From Capitella teleta (Eukaryota; Annelida; Polychaeta; Capitellidae), in assembly GCA_000328365.1 (NCBI GenBank), contig KB308499.1, positions 1 through 64,000 of the forward strand: DNA of 64,000 nucleotides, in the 5' to 3' direction. A program made the position numbers and the translations under genes. Positions 41,101 through 50,750 of the stretch are shown here, piece after piece (the stretch's first letter is position 1; each line of letters opens with the position of its first letter). The notes beneath the pieces are model-generated. The model did no database searches and was not told the origin of the DNA. It saw only the letters and a program-made list of their open reading frames with translations.

Positions 41101-44100
41101 TTTAATACACTTTCATTTGTCCATGACCAAATTGCCCTTATTGTTCATAATTTGTCCAAAAATTCAATGTCCTATCCATCAGACTTTCTTGTTTTTGCAT
41201 CAATATAATAATTATGTAATTAATTATATATAGACGAAGTTAGCATTGAGTTCAACACAATCGTTATTCTCGCCGGAGACCTCAATGCTCACCACCCTGA
41301 CCTCAGTGAATCCATCAGCACCAACACGGCTGGCCGCCTCCTCCAAAGATTTGCAACTGTGAACGCTCTCACCCAAGTAATTCAAGCCCCAACCCGAGTC
41401 ACCGCCCACAGCTCCTCTTGTCTCGACATTCTTCTTACAAACATACCTGAGGAAATCAATTTCCTCGGTGTGTACCCTGGCATTGGCACATCTGACCACG
41501 GCGTTGCCTGTGTTGACCTAAAAACAACTTCTGTAATCACCCATACTGAAGATAATGCAACCATCCGACCCCGGCTCCACTTCAACACGCATAGCACTAA
41601 CTGGAAAACCGTCAATGACCACTTTTCCAACATCAACTGGCATCATCGCTTTGCTGCATGCAACGTTGAAGAAACCTGGACTCTATTTAAGGATGCATAT
41701 GAAGAAGTACTCGGGAGACTCTCAAAGAAATCGCGGCCGCCTAGCCGGAGGACCAACCATGAAAGACATCAGCACAATACTTTGAATCAAAAGCTGATCC
41801 GCCTAAGGGCAACCCAGCAGGCGGCCTGGCGCCTCCACAGTACAGCTCGCACCCGAGAAACCCATCAAAGCCTAGTAATAGCACGCCAAGAATTCACACT
41901 AGCACGTGCAAACCACATTCGCCGTACCGATGAAGCAACTGTGAAGAGAATGACAGAGTCAAGCAACGCCAAGCAATGGCACAAGTACTGCAAGCAGTTG
42001 TACAGAGGCTCAGCTGTCAAAGAGGCCATTCCCATAATGACGGTTGGTACTGAAAGCTATATCACTGCCAAAGACAAGGCAACAATCCTCAATCAAACCT
42101 TTATTGCGAAGTCCCGAGCCTCATCCCGACCCCGGTTCCCCAGTCTCAAGAAGAGAACAGACTCAACACTGGCGGATATCCTCTTCAATGAGTATCGTGT
42201 CAAGAAGATCTTGCAGGACCTCAATATCAACAAAGCCTCTGGTCCGGATGGAATTCAACCGAGCACTTTGAAGAATTGCTCAGACAGTCTCCACGTCCCC
42301 CTGGCTATTCTCTTCACCAAGAGTTTCACAGAAGGAGTCGTCCCAACAGAGTGGAAACTGGCTGCCGTTGTTCCCGTTTACAAGAATAAAGGCCAACGCA
42401 CAGACCCCAACCAGTACCGGCCCATCTCCCTGACCTCCTGTGTAGGGAAGATAATGGAAAAAATTATAAATGATGCCCTTCTCCAACACCTGATGGGCAA
42501 TGAACTAATCGTGGATAACCAGTTCGGCTTTCTACCTCATCATTCCACAACCGACCAAATTGCTCTGCTTCTGCACGAGCTCCTTGCAGCGACAACAACC
42601 AAAAAATCTGTAGTTGCCTGCTTCCTAGATCTTGCAGCCGCATTCGACTNNNNNNNNNNNNNNNNNNNNNNNNNNNNNNNNNNNNNNNNNNNNNNNNNNG
42701 GATTCATCCTAGACAGCGCCCTCAGCTTTCATGCCCACGTAAATGCGCTGACTCGGAAGGGAGCAACAGAGGTCTTTCTTCTTCGGCGGCTATCTTATAA
42801 AGTAAAAGACCGTGATCTGCTTTTAAAAATATACAAAATGTACGTGAGGCCGCATCTGGAATACGCCTCTCCCGCTTGGGCCGCCCTCACAGTCACACAG
42901 ACTGGGCTATTAGAAAGCCTGCAACGCAGAGCCATGCGTATCATCCTCGCCCTTCCCCGAAATCATCACATCACTGACGCTGACTACGCTGCCCTCAACA
43001 TCACCTCATTAAGACATCGCCGCAATTTCGCCCTCGCCTGCTTCATGTTCAAATTAAACAGCAATCGTCTGCCACGCAAGCTCTCCAAATATAGACCCAT
43101 CCCTCATACCAACCCATACAACACGCGGAACTGTGTTTTGCGTGCGCCATATGTGCCTTATCCGTGCCTACGTCTTCTCGACCGTTCTCCTTTTCTTTTC
43201 GGCCTGAAAATTTTGAACTTCATTTCCCATACCTTTCATTCTCTTCCGGACATTTCCTCTTTTAAATCATCTCTTCGCGAGTCATCATATTACATGCCAC
43301 TCGCACAAATTTATTACTAAATATTCTGCAAATTTATGACCTGTCAAGAGGACCTCCTCATGACATGTACTGAATAAAGTTTTCTATTGAAAAAAAAAAA
43401 AAATATACATAATTTATGTTGCTGGTTATTGTTGTTACAGTGTTTGCAAGAAGTTGTCCTGCTCTGATTGTAAAACTTTATTGACCTGTGCTGAAGGCAA
43501 TGTTGATGACTTACACAATTCATACATCCGAGGGCTTTCCAGAGGTTCACTTATGTATCCGCATGAAAATGTTGTGAAATTGGTGCGATTCACTTACCTG
43601 TGTTTGAACAAGCTTTGTTCAAACGATGCCTTCCTCACTGCCATGTACCATCGCCAAAGTGCTGTGGAGTCTGTGATGAATCTTGTTGATGATGAAAACA
43701 TTGTATTATTATCGTGCAATGACCACTCAACTTACAAATTGACAAGAATGGTGGTTTTTTGTTCTGTCAACACTCTACTTAACAACTATGTGTTTTCCAA
43801 GAACGCCCAACTTGGGGCAAAGTTGTCCGAAGGGAAAAAAAGGAAGCTTGCAACTTTGGAACATGAATAAATATTGAATAAATATATTTTTAGCAATTTT
43901 TCAGACTTTCTCTTTTTCCTTCCCCTCTTCATACAATTAGAGTGCTCACTATAATGAACTGCTCTAAAAAGATGCTAAGAAGCTTGTAATTGATCAGAAA
44001 ATTACTGCTGGGTTACTACTGCACTTCAACCTACGTTTGCCTGGAATGAACACATGGCATCATAATGGACCACATATGATGACGTCACGCGGAGCTGAAA

Positions 44101-45279
44101 CGGCCTTGTCTCTAGGTGGTCTTGCTCTGGCCCATGGCCTTTTATCCCCCTTGTTTCCCGCTTTGGCTCGATAAGTCGTTTTCTCAATCATAACTCTTCT
44201 TTGATCTCATTGAATTGAATTGAATTGATTTTATTATTTTATATAGCGCAACATGATGCATGATGCATTTTTATGCGCTTCACAAAGCCATGTCATTGCG
44301 AAATTCTAAAAAAAAAAAATGCGTTTTCAAGTTCTTTTTAAAAGTAGAGAAAGTCATTGGTTTACGAGGCTCATTGGCAGAGCATTCCACAGGCGCGCAC
44401 CAAAACCCCTGAGAGTTCGAGCACCATATGAGTTCCTCGTTCGCAATTGGACGACTTTGAACGGGTCATCACCTGAACGCATATTGCGGCTGGGTACATA
44501 GGGTCTGCACAACTTTTTGAGATAGTCAGGCGCCGATAGGGAGTGGAATGACTTGTGGATCATTGAAAGAACTTTGAATTCAATGCGATGTTTGATCGGC
44601 AGCCAGTAGAGGGCTGCCAGGACAGGGGAAATGTGCTCACGTTTCTTAGTGCGAGTGAGCAGCCTGGCTGCATTGTTCTGGGCGACTTGGCGTTATAAAA
44701 GAAACCAAAGGTTCTGTTACGAGGTGCTTAACATCATATAACATGGTTATAGATTCGTCACATGCAAAATGAAGCTGTTACGTCCGGCTGTCGTTATAAC
44801 GATTGACGGTATATCGAGGTTCCACTGTTACTGTAGTGTATTATAATTAGTTACTATGTCAATAATTATAATATATTTAACTTAAAATTTAACTTAAGAT
44901 ATGAAAAAGACAAAAAAAAAAAAAACAGACAAAAAAAAAAAAACAGACAAAAAAAAGAGAAAGAAAAAAGAAGGAAATCCTTATTAGACGTATACCAGTA
45001 GTAAGAAATAGATAATTAAGCCTAAGTTCAAAATAAGCCTTATAAGGACTTGGAAGTTTGCAGGTTAGGAGTCATGCAGTCAAGGACACACAAACTTTGG
45101 CAGAAATTTTGAGAGTTAGCGCATAAGTGTACAGCGCATCCGGGAAACACCTCACCATAGACACACTGGTTGGTATGGAAACTTCTCTGGAATAATTGGC
45201 AATTGAAATTCCCTCGAAAAGGCCGTATTCGCAAAGAATTTCTGATCAACAAGCAATATTTTGACAGTCGACCAGCCAT
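35122..45279 (-). CDS. PDHX: Pyruvate dehydrogenase complex E3-binding protein (component X)
   Basis: Exons in transcript order: 45279-45156, 37942-37865, 37262-36989, 36937-36839, 36785-36545, 36485-36410, 36358-36297, 36245-36022, 35407-35122; total 1464 nt, 487 residues (human about 501). Residues 1-40 form a mitochondrial presequence (MAGRLSKYCLLIRNSLRIRP...). The ATG lies in a strong ACCACCATGG context, although an upstream in-frame ATG exists at 45360. The lipoyl domain (about 42-118) has TDKTVV with lipoyl Lys84. The subunit-binding domain (about 160-192, LTYGPAVRSILDIYSLSPSQ) docks E3. After a Pro-rich linker the acyltransferase-like core ends in SNLGMFGI...CYDERVIDD. Catalytic E2s have DHRxxDG there; Glu445 replaces the His and DD replaces DG, so it is the structural E3BP, not active E2. 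Intron 1 (7.2 kb) is packed with transposons. Confidence 0.94.
35408..36021 (-). other. Last intron of PDHX
   Basis: A 614-nt phase-2 intron (C AC|gtacgt ... ctttcag|C GTG). No repeat, exon or RNA recognised. Confidence 0.6.
38054..39043. mobile_element. Pogo/Tc1-like MITE in PDHX intron 1
   Basis: The left end CAGTGAAACGTTGATGAGTC and the inverted right end CAGTAAAACTTTGATGTGTC match over about 25 bases. The inside carries further copies of TCGAACGT-type words (38071, 38168). No transposase frame. A piggyBac-like MITE is nested at 38374-38470. Confidence 0.6.
38374..38470. mobile_element. piggyBac-like MITE (TTAA target), 97 bp
   Basis: Ends CACATTCAGCGCCA and TGGCAGTGAATGTG are inverted (one mismatch) and flanked exactly by TTAA on both sides (38370-38373, 38471-38474). 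The TTAA duplication is diagnostic of piggyBac-type insertion. No coding capacity. Confidence 0.8.
39990..41044 (+). CDS. THAP-domain protein of the P-like element
   Basis: Two exons, 39990-40145 and 40550-41044 (ACTAGG|gtgagt ... tttcag|GTGTGT), 217 residues. Residues 1-90 form a THAP zinc finger: MPHKCSVPGCNGNYANGS with Cys5 and Cys10, KVAVFKFPLN, RLARWLNGIKR, and VCERYF as the third and fourth ligand region. The canonical C2CH fourth ligand would give CxxH; here it is Tyr (C-E-R-Y). The rest is Ser/Pro-rich and acidic. THAP domains bind the transposon's own ends. Transcription is unproven, and the Tyr may make the finger weak or dead. Confidence 0.75.
41233..43400 (+). mobile_element. CR1/L2-like (Jockey-superfamily) LINE, 5'-truncated, with assembly gap
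   Basis: An open frame runs from 41233 to the TAA at 43318-43320. It begins inside the APE endonuclease (LAGDLNAHHPDLSES, later TSDHGVACVDL). Reverse-transcriptase motifs follow: SGPDGIQPSTLKN, YKNKG, NQYRPISLTSCVGKIMEKII, NQFGFLPHHSTTDQI and CFLDLAAAFD. After a run of N come the C-terminal RT/thumb segments (GFILDSALSFHAHV..., RPHLEYASPAW..., LQRRAMRI). The 3' end has GAATAAAG followed by a 13-A tail near 43390-43402. The unbroken frame on both sides of the gap suggests a young copy. It is inserted in the P-like element. Confidence 0.9.
42650..42699. other. Assembly gap (50 N) inside the LINE RT domain
   Basis: Exactly 50 N, a placeholder length. The protein jumps from CFLDLAAAFD to GFILDSALSF, so the segment with the YADD-type catalytic motif is missing. 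Real distance is therefore longer, probably a few hundred bases; the apparent single 653-residue frame is partly accidental. Confidence 0.95.
43441..43870 (+). pseudogene. P-type transposase C-terminal exon
   Basis: After an acceptor (ttgttacag at 43440) a frame opens VCKKLSCSDCKTLL, then NSYIRGLSRGSLMYPHENVV and KLVRFTYLCLN, and runs to TAA at 43868-43870 with AATAAA overlapping the end. A Cys-x-x-Cys pair followed by RG..L.YP is how P/THAP9-type transposases end. It lacks its catalytic upstream exons here. It could splice to the THAP exons, but no donor in frame was identified. Confidence 0.6.
44216..44690 (-). mobile_element. L2/CR1-like LINE 3' fragment
   Basis: The minus strand gives QNNAARLLTRTKKREHISPV, LYWLPIKHRIEFKVLSMIHK, LWNALPMSL and then a 3' UTR ending in AATTCAATTCAATTC repeats at about 44216-44232. 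Only the last part of the RT ORF and tail are present. The resemblance to the 13490-14060 fragment is at family level, not an identical copy. Confidence 0.8.
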
Positions 45280-46782
45280 GGTGGTAGTTTCGTCTGCTCG
45301 AAATCTCGTCTTTGACACCAATATCACACGTTGACGCAATTCCTCAAAAGAAAATCGCAAGAATCACAACGCACTTCACGACACAGCGATGCGTTATGAA
45401 ATACCAATAATTCGCCGATGCATATACGGGTAGATCACACATACACACACACACATACACACACGCACGCACGCTTGGCGCTGCCTACAGTCACTCCCAC
45501 ACCAGGGTTGTGCGGAACATATATACCCACGACCCCACATCGGCGAATCCTTTGAAGTTATTGCATTACATGTAATTGGTCAGCACTGACAGAATCACTC
45601 GTACGTCAGCCATAGTCCCACTGGACCATTGGCGCCCCCCTTCTCTCTCTTGCTGCTGACATTCAATGCAGCGTCGTCCCTTCTTTTTGTTGCCTGATGG
45701 CTCTCCCTCTATGGTCGCCAACATCAGGCTTCTTCATCTCCTCTTCCAATGCACGTATTTGATATGTTTCTAACTACAGCAAGTATAGTCCCTTTTTCTC
45801 GAAACTGCTGAAAGAGCTATACTCACTCGTGGGTCCAATTGTTAACAATTGATATAGGATAATTCCGTCGGTGACATCACACTGGCATGAAATCGAACAC
45901 AGGAATAAAGCAAACAACTTCTCAAATTCGATATATCTAGGAATGGTGTCAATCAAAAGGCGTATTTGTCTTGCATATTCTATCATTTCATACAATAAAT
46001 CACACAAAGGTCCTCTTTAATACTCATTCTGGCACCCTTGAAGAGCATTACAGGTGGAATGTACATTGCTGTACCTATCTAAGATCGGATTATAGATGAG
46101 TTGGAGGCTCGCTTTTCTACACACTCGATCATAGTATAAAAACTGATCGGCCAGGTTCCTTCTGTATTTGCAGTAAACTCTAATTTTCACCAATTTGTGG
46201 TCTGACATGTAATCCACCCTTTTCATTGATCCGTCTGTTTCCTTGGGAACGGAGGAGGGTGGATTAACGGGGTCTAACTGTATTATCATATTCTAGGTGG
46301 GGCGGACTAAAGCTTTAAGGTAGAATATCTCTTATTCAGTGAGCTTTTTATTGACCACGTAGGATTTTAATTCCAGCGATCTAATTTGATTTATATAGTG
46401 ACCCTGGATCACTATGAAAAGTTTCAAAGTTTTGCCATCACTTCGAAAAGTTTGACTGTTTATCTTCTAATTTTCAAGAATAAAATTAACTCTGAGTTCG
46501 GGCTTTGGGTAAACTCGGTTTACAATGTAAAGTTATATAAGAAAACCCAAGAGATGGTGAATATTTACTTTAGATATTTTATTCAAGAGACAGGGTGGAA
46601 TAAACTATTGCAACAAAATTAAATGGAAACAACTTCAATCGAATATTAATCAGAAAACAAAGGGATTTAGGCACCAAAATAAAGTTAAAAGGGAATAAAC
46701 AAATAGCACATAATAATAGATAAACCTACTTCTCAATATAGAAGTCTCTCACCTGAAGTATAGCGCATGCAGAGGCATGCTG
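45280..46782. other. Upstream flank of PDHX with repeat fragments
   Basis: A CA-type microsatellite lies at about 45438-45474. About 45940-46020 is a partial copy of the AAAGAGGACC MITE of the MICU1 intron. No further gene seen. The PDHX promoter must lie near 45361-45440, but no clear core motif is visible. Confidence 0.5.
46130..46280. mobile_element. Partial pogo-like MITE, same family as 60074-60946
   Basis: The inverted sequence ends CAGTTAGACCCCGTTAATCC at 46280 with TA beyond. It continues CCTCCTCCGTTCCCAAGGAA and GACCACAAATTGGTGAAAAT, nearly the same as the first 110 bases of the element at 60074. The other end is missing. Confidence 0.7.
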
Positions 46783-47483
46783 TAGACCCCAAAGCCAGCC
46801 AGCCGATTGAATTGTGGCTGGCTGAGTTCTTTTTCAGTTGGCTAGTCAGTCAGCCGACTTTTTTTGTAAATGGCTAACTGTGATTTTTTTTTCTTTTTGG
46901 ACTGGCTTAGATCGGCCGCAGTGCAATACATGTGCATGTACATATGCATTACAATCATTAGTATATGTAGTTTTCCTAATATACATCTAGCTGTATGCAT
47001 AAAGAAATAATATAATTAAGAATTAGAGGGTTCACTGAGCTCAACCAAATGAATAAATCATCAATGACGCCCTTATCATGGCTCGTGTCTGCAACAAAAT
47101 ACTTGCAGATCTTATATACTCCTCCATTCATTTTCCGTGATTTAATTTGATCATGTGTCAGAAAGAAAGAACATTGTCGTTTTACAGCACACCAACACCA
47201 GCGAGTGTTACATGGTGCCCAACGCGTTTTGATCAAATTAGTAAAGTCAGGGTTTTCCAGAGAATAGAAAAATTTAGAATTGTAGTCGCAAGGAGGGTAA
47301 AAGTATCTCGTAAAATCAATGCTGTGAACAGCTAAACAATGAGACACGTACTTTGTGACCCAATTTCAAGTAAAAGCAAGGCTTGTAGCTAGGAAGAATC
47401 ACAGACAGCAAAGATGGACCTGGAATGACAAGATGTGACCAGCAGATCATGTGTCAATAAACTGATGAAATAACTACTGCAGT

Positions 47484-50100
47484 ATGTAGTGAGAAGCAAC
47501 AAAGATGAACGACTCAAACTGAACTCGACCACTGTCAGTCTGTCACGGTATTCATGGAATCCTTTGATGTTCTGTGGAACCTGTGGTGCATATTGAGGCC
47601 ATCCACTGCAGAGGAGTTTCTTGACCTCCTGAAGATCTTTATCAGAGGCAGTAGCTTGTATCAGTTCTTTCAGTCTCCTGGTAGAGAACACATCTGCAAC
47701 CACCGCCGATACGAAGGATTTGACTTTGATGCATTGGAGTTCAGTTTCGGGATCGTGACGAGTAGGATGACAGGACAAGAGGTCAGGAATGACCAAATCC
47801 TTTCCTGGCACATGCTCAGCAATGGGTTGAATCTCTTTATCCGAATGATGAGTCGCTGGCATCTGGGTGGTACTTGATCAATGTTCTTCGACATCAGGAG
47901 GGGCATCAGCGGCTTGTCATCCGTCTGCAGGATGAATTGGTCTAGGCTTTTGAGGTAGTGAGAAAATTTATCTCATACTCAGACGGATGCAAGGCACTCC
48001 TTCTCAATTTGAGCATAACGTCTCTCGGCATCTGTTAGCATTCTTGATGCAAATGCCACTGGTTGATTTACTTTTGATAGCATGGCTCCGAAGCCATAGA
48101 AACTGGCGTCTGCAGAGACAACAGTTTCTTTGTTGACCAACAAAGAAGACCAACACAGGTGCTGAGCTGACCAGCTGCCTGACCTGCTCAAATGCCTTCT
48201 GTTGCGCTGGTCCCCACATCCAAACTTGGTCAGAGCAAAGAAGCTCATAGAGTGGCTTCATTGTGGATGCAAGACCTGGGCAGAACTTGGCAAGGTAATT
48301 AGTCATCCCAATCATAGACCTCAGTTCTGTGATGTTTCTTGGGGCAGGAGTTTCTTTATGGCTTCTGTCTTTGCTGGAGCAGGTTGGACTTCAGCTGAGG
48401 TCAGGCGATGTCCAAAGAAGTTGATCTCCTCTAGGTGGCCAGAGCAAAAATGGCTCACGTTTGAGCCATAGCCTGGTCTCATGGCAAATTATATCCAAAT
48501 TTATAATAGTTGTGTATATATGTTATTTTCTAAGTTCAATAGCCAAATAAATGTCTCTCTCTCTCAAAATGCATTTGGCTTTATTCAGATGAAGGCCAGA
48601 CTGATGGATGGTGTCCATGACATTCTTGAGTCTCTCATCGTGTTCTGTCTTTGAGCGGCCATAGACAAGGATATCACCCATGTATGTAGCAACTCCAGAT
48701 AAGTCGCTCAGCAGTTCATATATGATCCGCATAAAAATCTCAGGTGCAACGATATGCCAAACGGGAGGCAACGAAAACAGTATCGCCCGTATGGTGTGAT
48801 AAAAGTCGTCAGCTTTTGGCTCACTTCATCCAAGAGAGTCGCCCAAAATCCTGAAGCAGCATTGAGTGTCGAGAAGATTTTGGCGTCCTGAAGCTCTGGA
48901 AGAAAGTCATCAATGGTAGGTAGGATGTGGCACTCACATAGAACTGATTTGTTAAGTCGTTTCAGGTCTACACAGAGTCTGATGACAAGAATGGAACAAA
49001 CTGGAGTGATAAGGAAGATTACAGAGCTCAAAGAATGGTGTGCACCGATCGTTCCTGTGAGTCAAGGTCGGCTGCTTTAGTTGGCGATGAGTTTGAGGAG
49101 TAATGACTGAAACATCTGCACTAGAGTCTATCTTGAACTGGATAGACTATCCCTCGGTCCTTGGTTACACCATCCATGCAGCATTTTCTGAAGATGACAC
49201 AACATCAATGACTTCTGGGGTGTACCATTCTTCATAGACCTCTGGAACCTTCTTCAAAATGGAGTTGGAAGAGTTTGTGGAACAGCACAGTGCAAAATGC
49301 CCAGTTTTTGAGCAATTCTTTCACTTAGCCTCGTGAGCAAAGCAACTATTCCTGTTTGCAGTATGTCGTCTGCCGTAATATTGGCAGTTGGACGTTAGTT
49401 GGTCATCCATCTGCTGTTTCGGCTTCCCTTTCTTGAAATTCTTCTGACTGAACTTTTGAGTGTGACCATTCCTTGTTTCTTCCATGGCGGATGGTGTGGC
49501 AGTAGCGGAAGCTCCAGAAGTCGAGAGGGGTCGCTGAAGACCCATTTGCACCTTGACAGTTTCCGCTTGACGAGCAAATGTCACTGCTTCACCAAAGGTC
49601 AGCTTCTCCTTCAGCTGCAGATCACGTGATGCAACCTTGTCAAGCAGGTTAACAACAAGGCAGTCACAAAGATGTTTTTCCTTCTGGTTGGCAGCAAACG
49701 CACACTTTTCGACCATCTCATGTAAGGCACGAACATAGATTTCCACACTTCCCCCCTCACCTTGGTTACGAGAGTAGAACAGGACTCTTTCGTGGATCAC
49801 GTTGGTATGGGGTGTGAAGTGTGTATCAAACTTATCAAGAACAATCTTCAAAACTTTGGTGTCATCGTTCAAGAGGTTGAACGATGCGAAGACATGTTTA
49901 GCCTGAGTTCCCATAGAGTAGAGGAGGGTGCTCACTTGATAAGTCCCACTTTCACTGGTGATCTTTCTGATGTCAGCGAAGCGTTCGAACCATTTCCGCC
50001 ATGCCGGCCAGTAAGCCGGCTTCCGAAAGTTGAACTCAGCAGGCACACACAAGAATATCTATAAAGTCCACAGAACAGTAATCCATAGCAATTCCAGGTG
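47484..50100 (-). mobile_element. Ty3/gypsy LTR retrotransposon fossil A
   Basis: Minus-strand parts in the expected order: gag with a C-terminal zinc-knuckle-like segment (about 49321-50052), reverse transcriptase (about 48520-49060), RNase H (about 47980-48320) and the start of integrase (about 47545-47870). The integrase is cut off near 47545 and followed by a short piece resembling the end of the LTR at 50150-50750. It is clearly broken, with roughly half a dozen breaks and the 3' pol part missing. Age: old, since no long frame remains beyond gag. Confidence 0.8.
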
Positions 50101-50149
50101 ATGGCCACAAAAGATGGACGATATTTGACGATTTTATCCACTGCTACTA

Positions 50150-50750
50150 TGTAATGAGACGCAATGAAAAACAGCTCAAACAGAACTCTTTAATCAGGTC
50201 CACTTGACATACATATTATCACGGTACGTTATGAACCAGAACGTCATGAAATACAAGAAACATTATGCAACACAGTACACAGTCCTTTTGTATACATACA
50301 GATTACAGAGAATACACTAAGTCACTAATCACAAGTATAGTCTCAGCCTATGATAAATCTGATGCTTGCTGTTGTGTACATGCACACTGAGATGCTCCAA
50401 TGCCGGGCAGCTAGAGGGCCAACACCAACACGAATCACACAAAAAACGATGCATAGTTGAAAAGTGAAAAGCAAAGTAAAAATAAAACAAAAACACATTT
50501 AACTATTGATCGCCAATTTTTACAAACATGATAATACTGTAGACCAGGAAGTTTTTGCGTCGCATGAAATTTTCGCTATCTTCACGGTCATGATCGACCC
50601 CTGTCATGAATTCAGATGTTCGATAAAACACAGCATGAGACTTGTTGTTCATAAGAGAAATTGTATTGCATCCTCCAGTCTGGAGAGTCCAAAAATCATA
50701 ATGCGATCTCTGCGTAATTATAACGCACTTATAGAAACCAGTTTATCACA
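50150..50750 (-). repeat. Gypsy LTR (3' LTR of fossil B)
   Basis: On the minus strand it starts TGTGATAAAC directly after the purine tract AAAGGGGGAAGGAG and ends TCTCATTACA, so it has TG...CA ends and is about 601 bp. It also stands about 100 bases before gag of fossil A, so it could be that element's 5' LTR; which element it belongs to is unsettled. A fragment similar to its last ~70 bases is at about 47484-47550. Confidence 0.7.

Larger units (their letters stand above)
39689..44124 (+). mobile_element. P-element-like (THAP) DNA transposon, internally deleted and carrying a LINE
   Basis: Terminal inverted repeats of about 60 bp start CAAGACCACCTAGAGACAAG and include GGCCGTTTCAGCTCCGCG and TGACGTCATCATATGTGGTCC. 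The flanks CTCTGAC and CTCTGGC fit an old P-type 8-bp duplication. It encodes a THAP exon pair on the left and a P-transposase C-terminal exon on the right; the catalytic middle is not visible. A 2.2-kb LINE (41233-43400) sits between them. Without the LINE it would be about 2.3 kb, like the internally deleted repressor-type P derivatives. Confidence 0.8.
39164..44827. mobile_element. Pogo-like element split by later insertions
   Basis: The left end TA|CAGTGGAACCTCGATATAAC is inverted at about 44800-44827 (ATATCGAGGTTCCACTG). Between them lie the P element (39689-44124) and a LINE fragment (44216-44690), so the original MITE was roughly 0.7 kb. CAGTGGAACCTCGATATAACG-type ends are those of pogo/Tigger-like elements. 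Confidence 0.6.

Noticed and set aside
41359-43320. A single intact 653-residue LINE protein
   Set aside because: The frame spans 50 N, and the RT core that must lie there is missing; continuity is an artefact of the placeholder.
45040-45155. Extension of PDHX exon 1 past 45156
   Set aside because: A strong GTGAGG donor at 45155 joins in phase to the lipoyl exon; the read-through adds unrelated residues.
45280-45360. PDHX start at the upstream ATG 45360
   Set aside because: It would add 27 residues containing acidic ones before the presequence. The ATG at 45279 has a much better initiation context.
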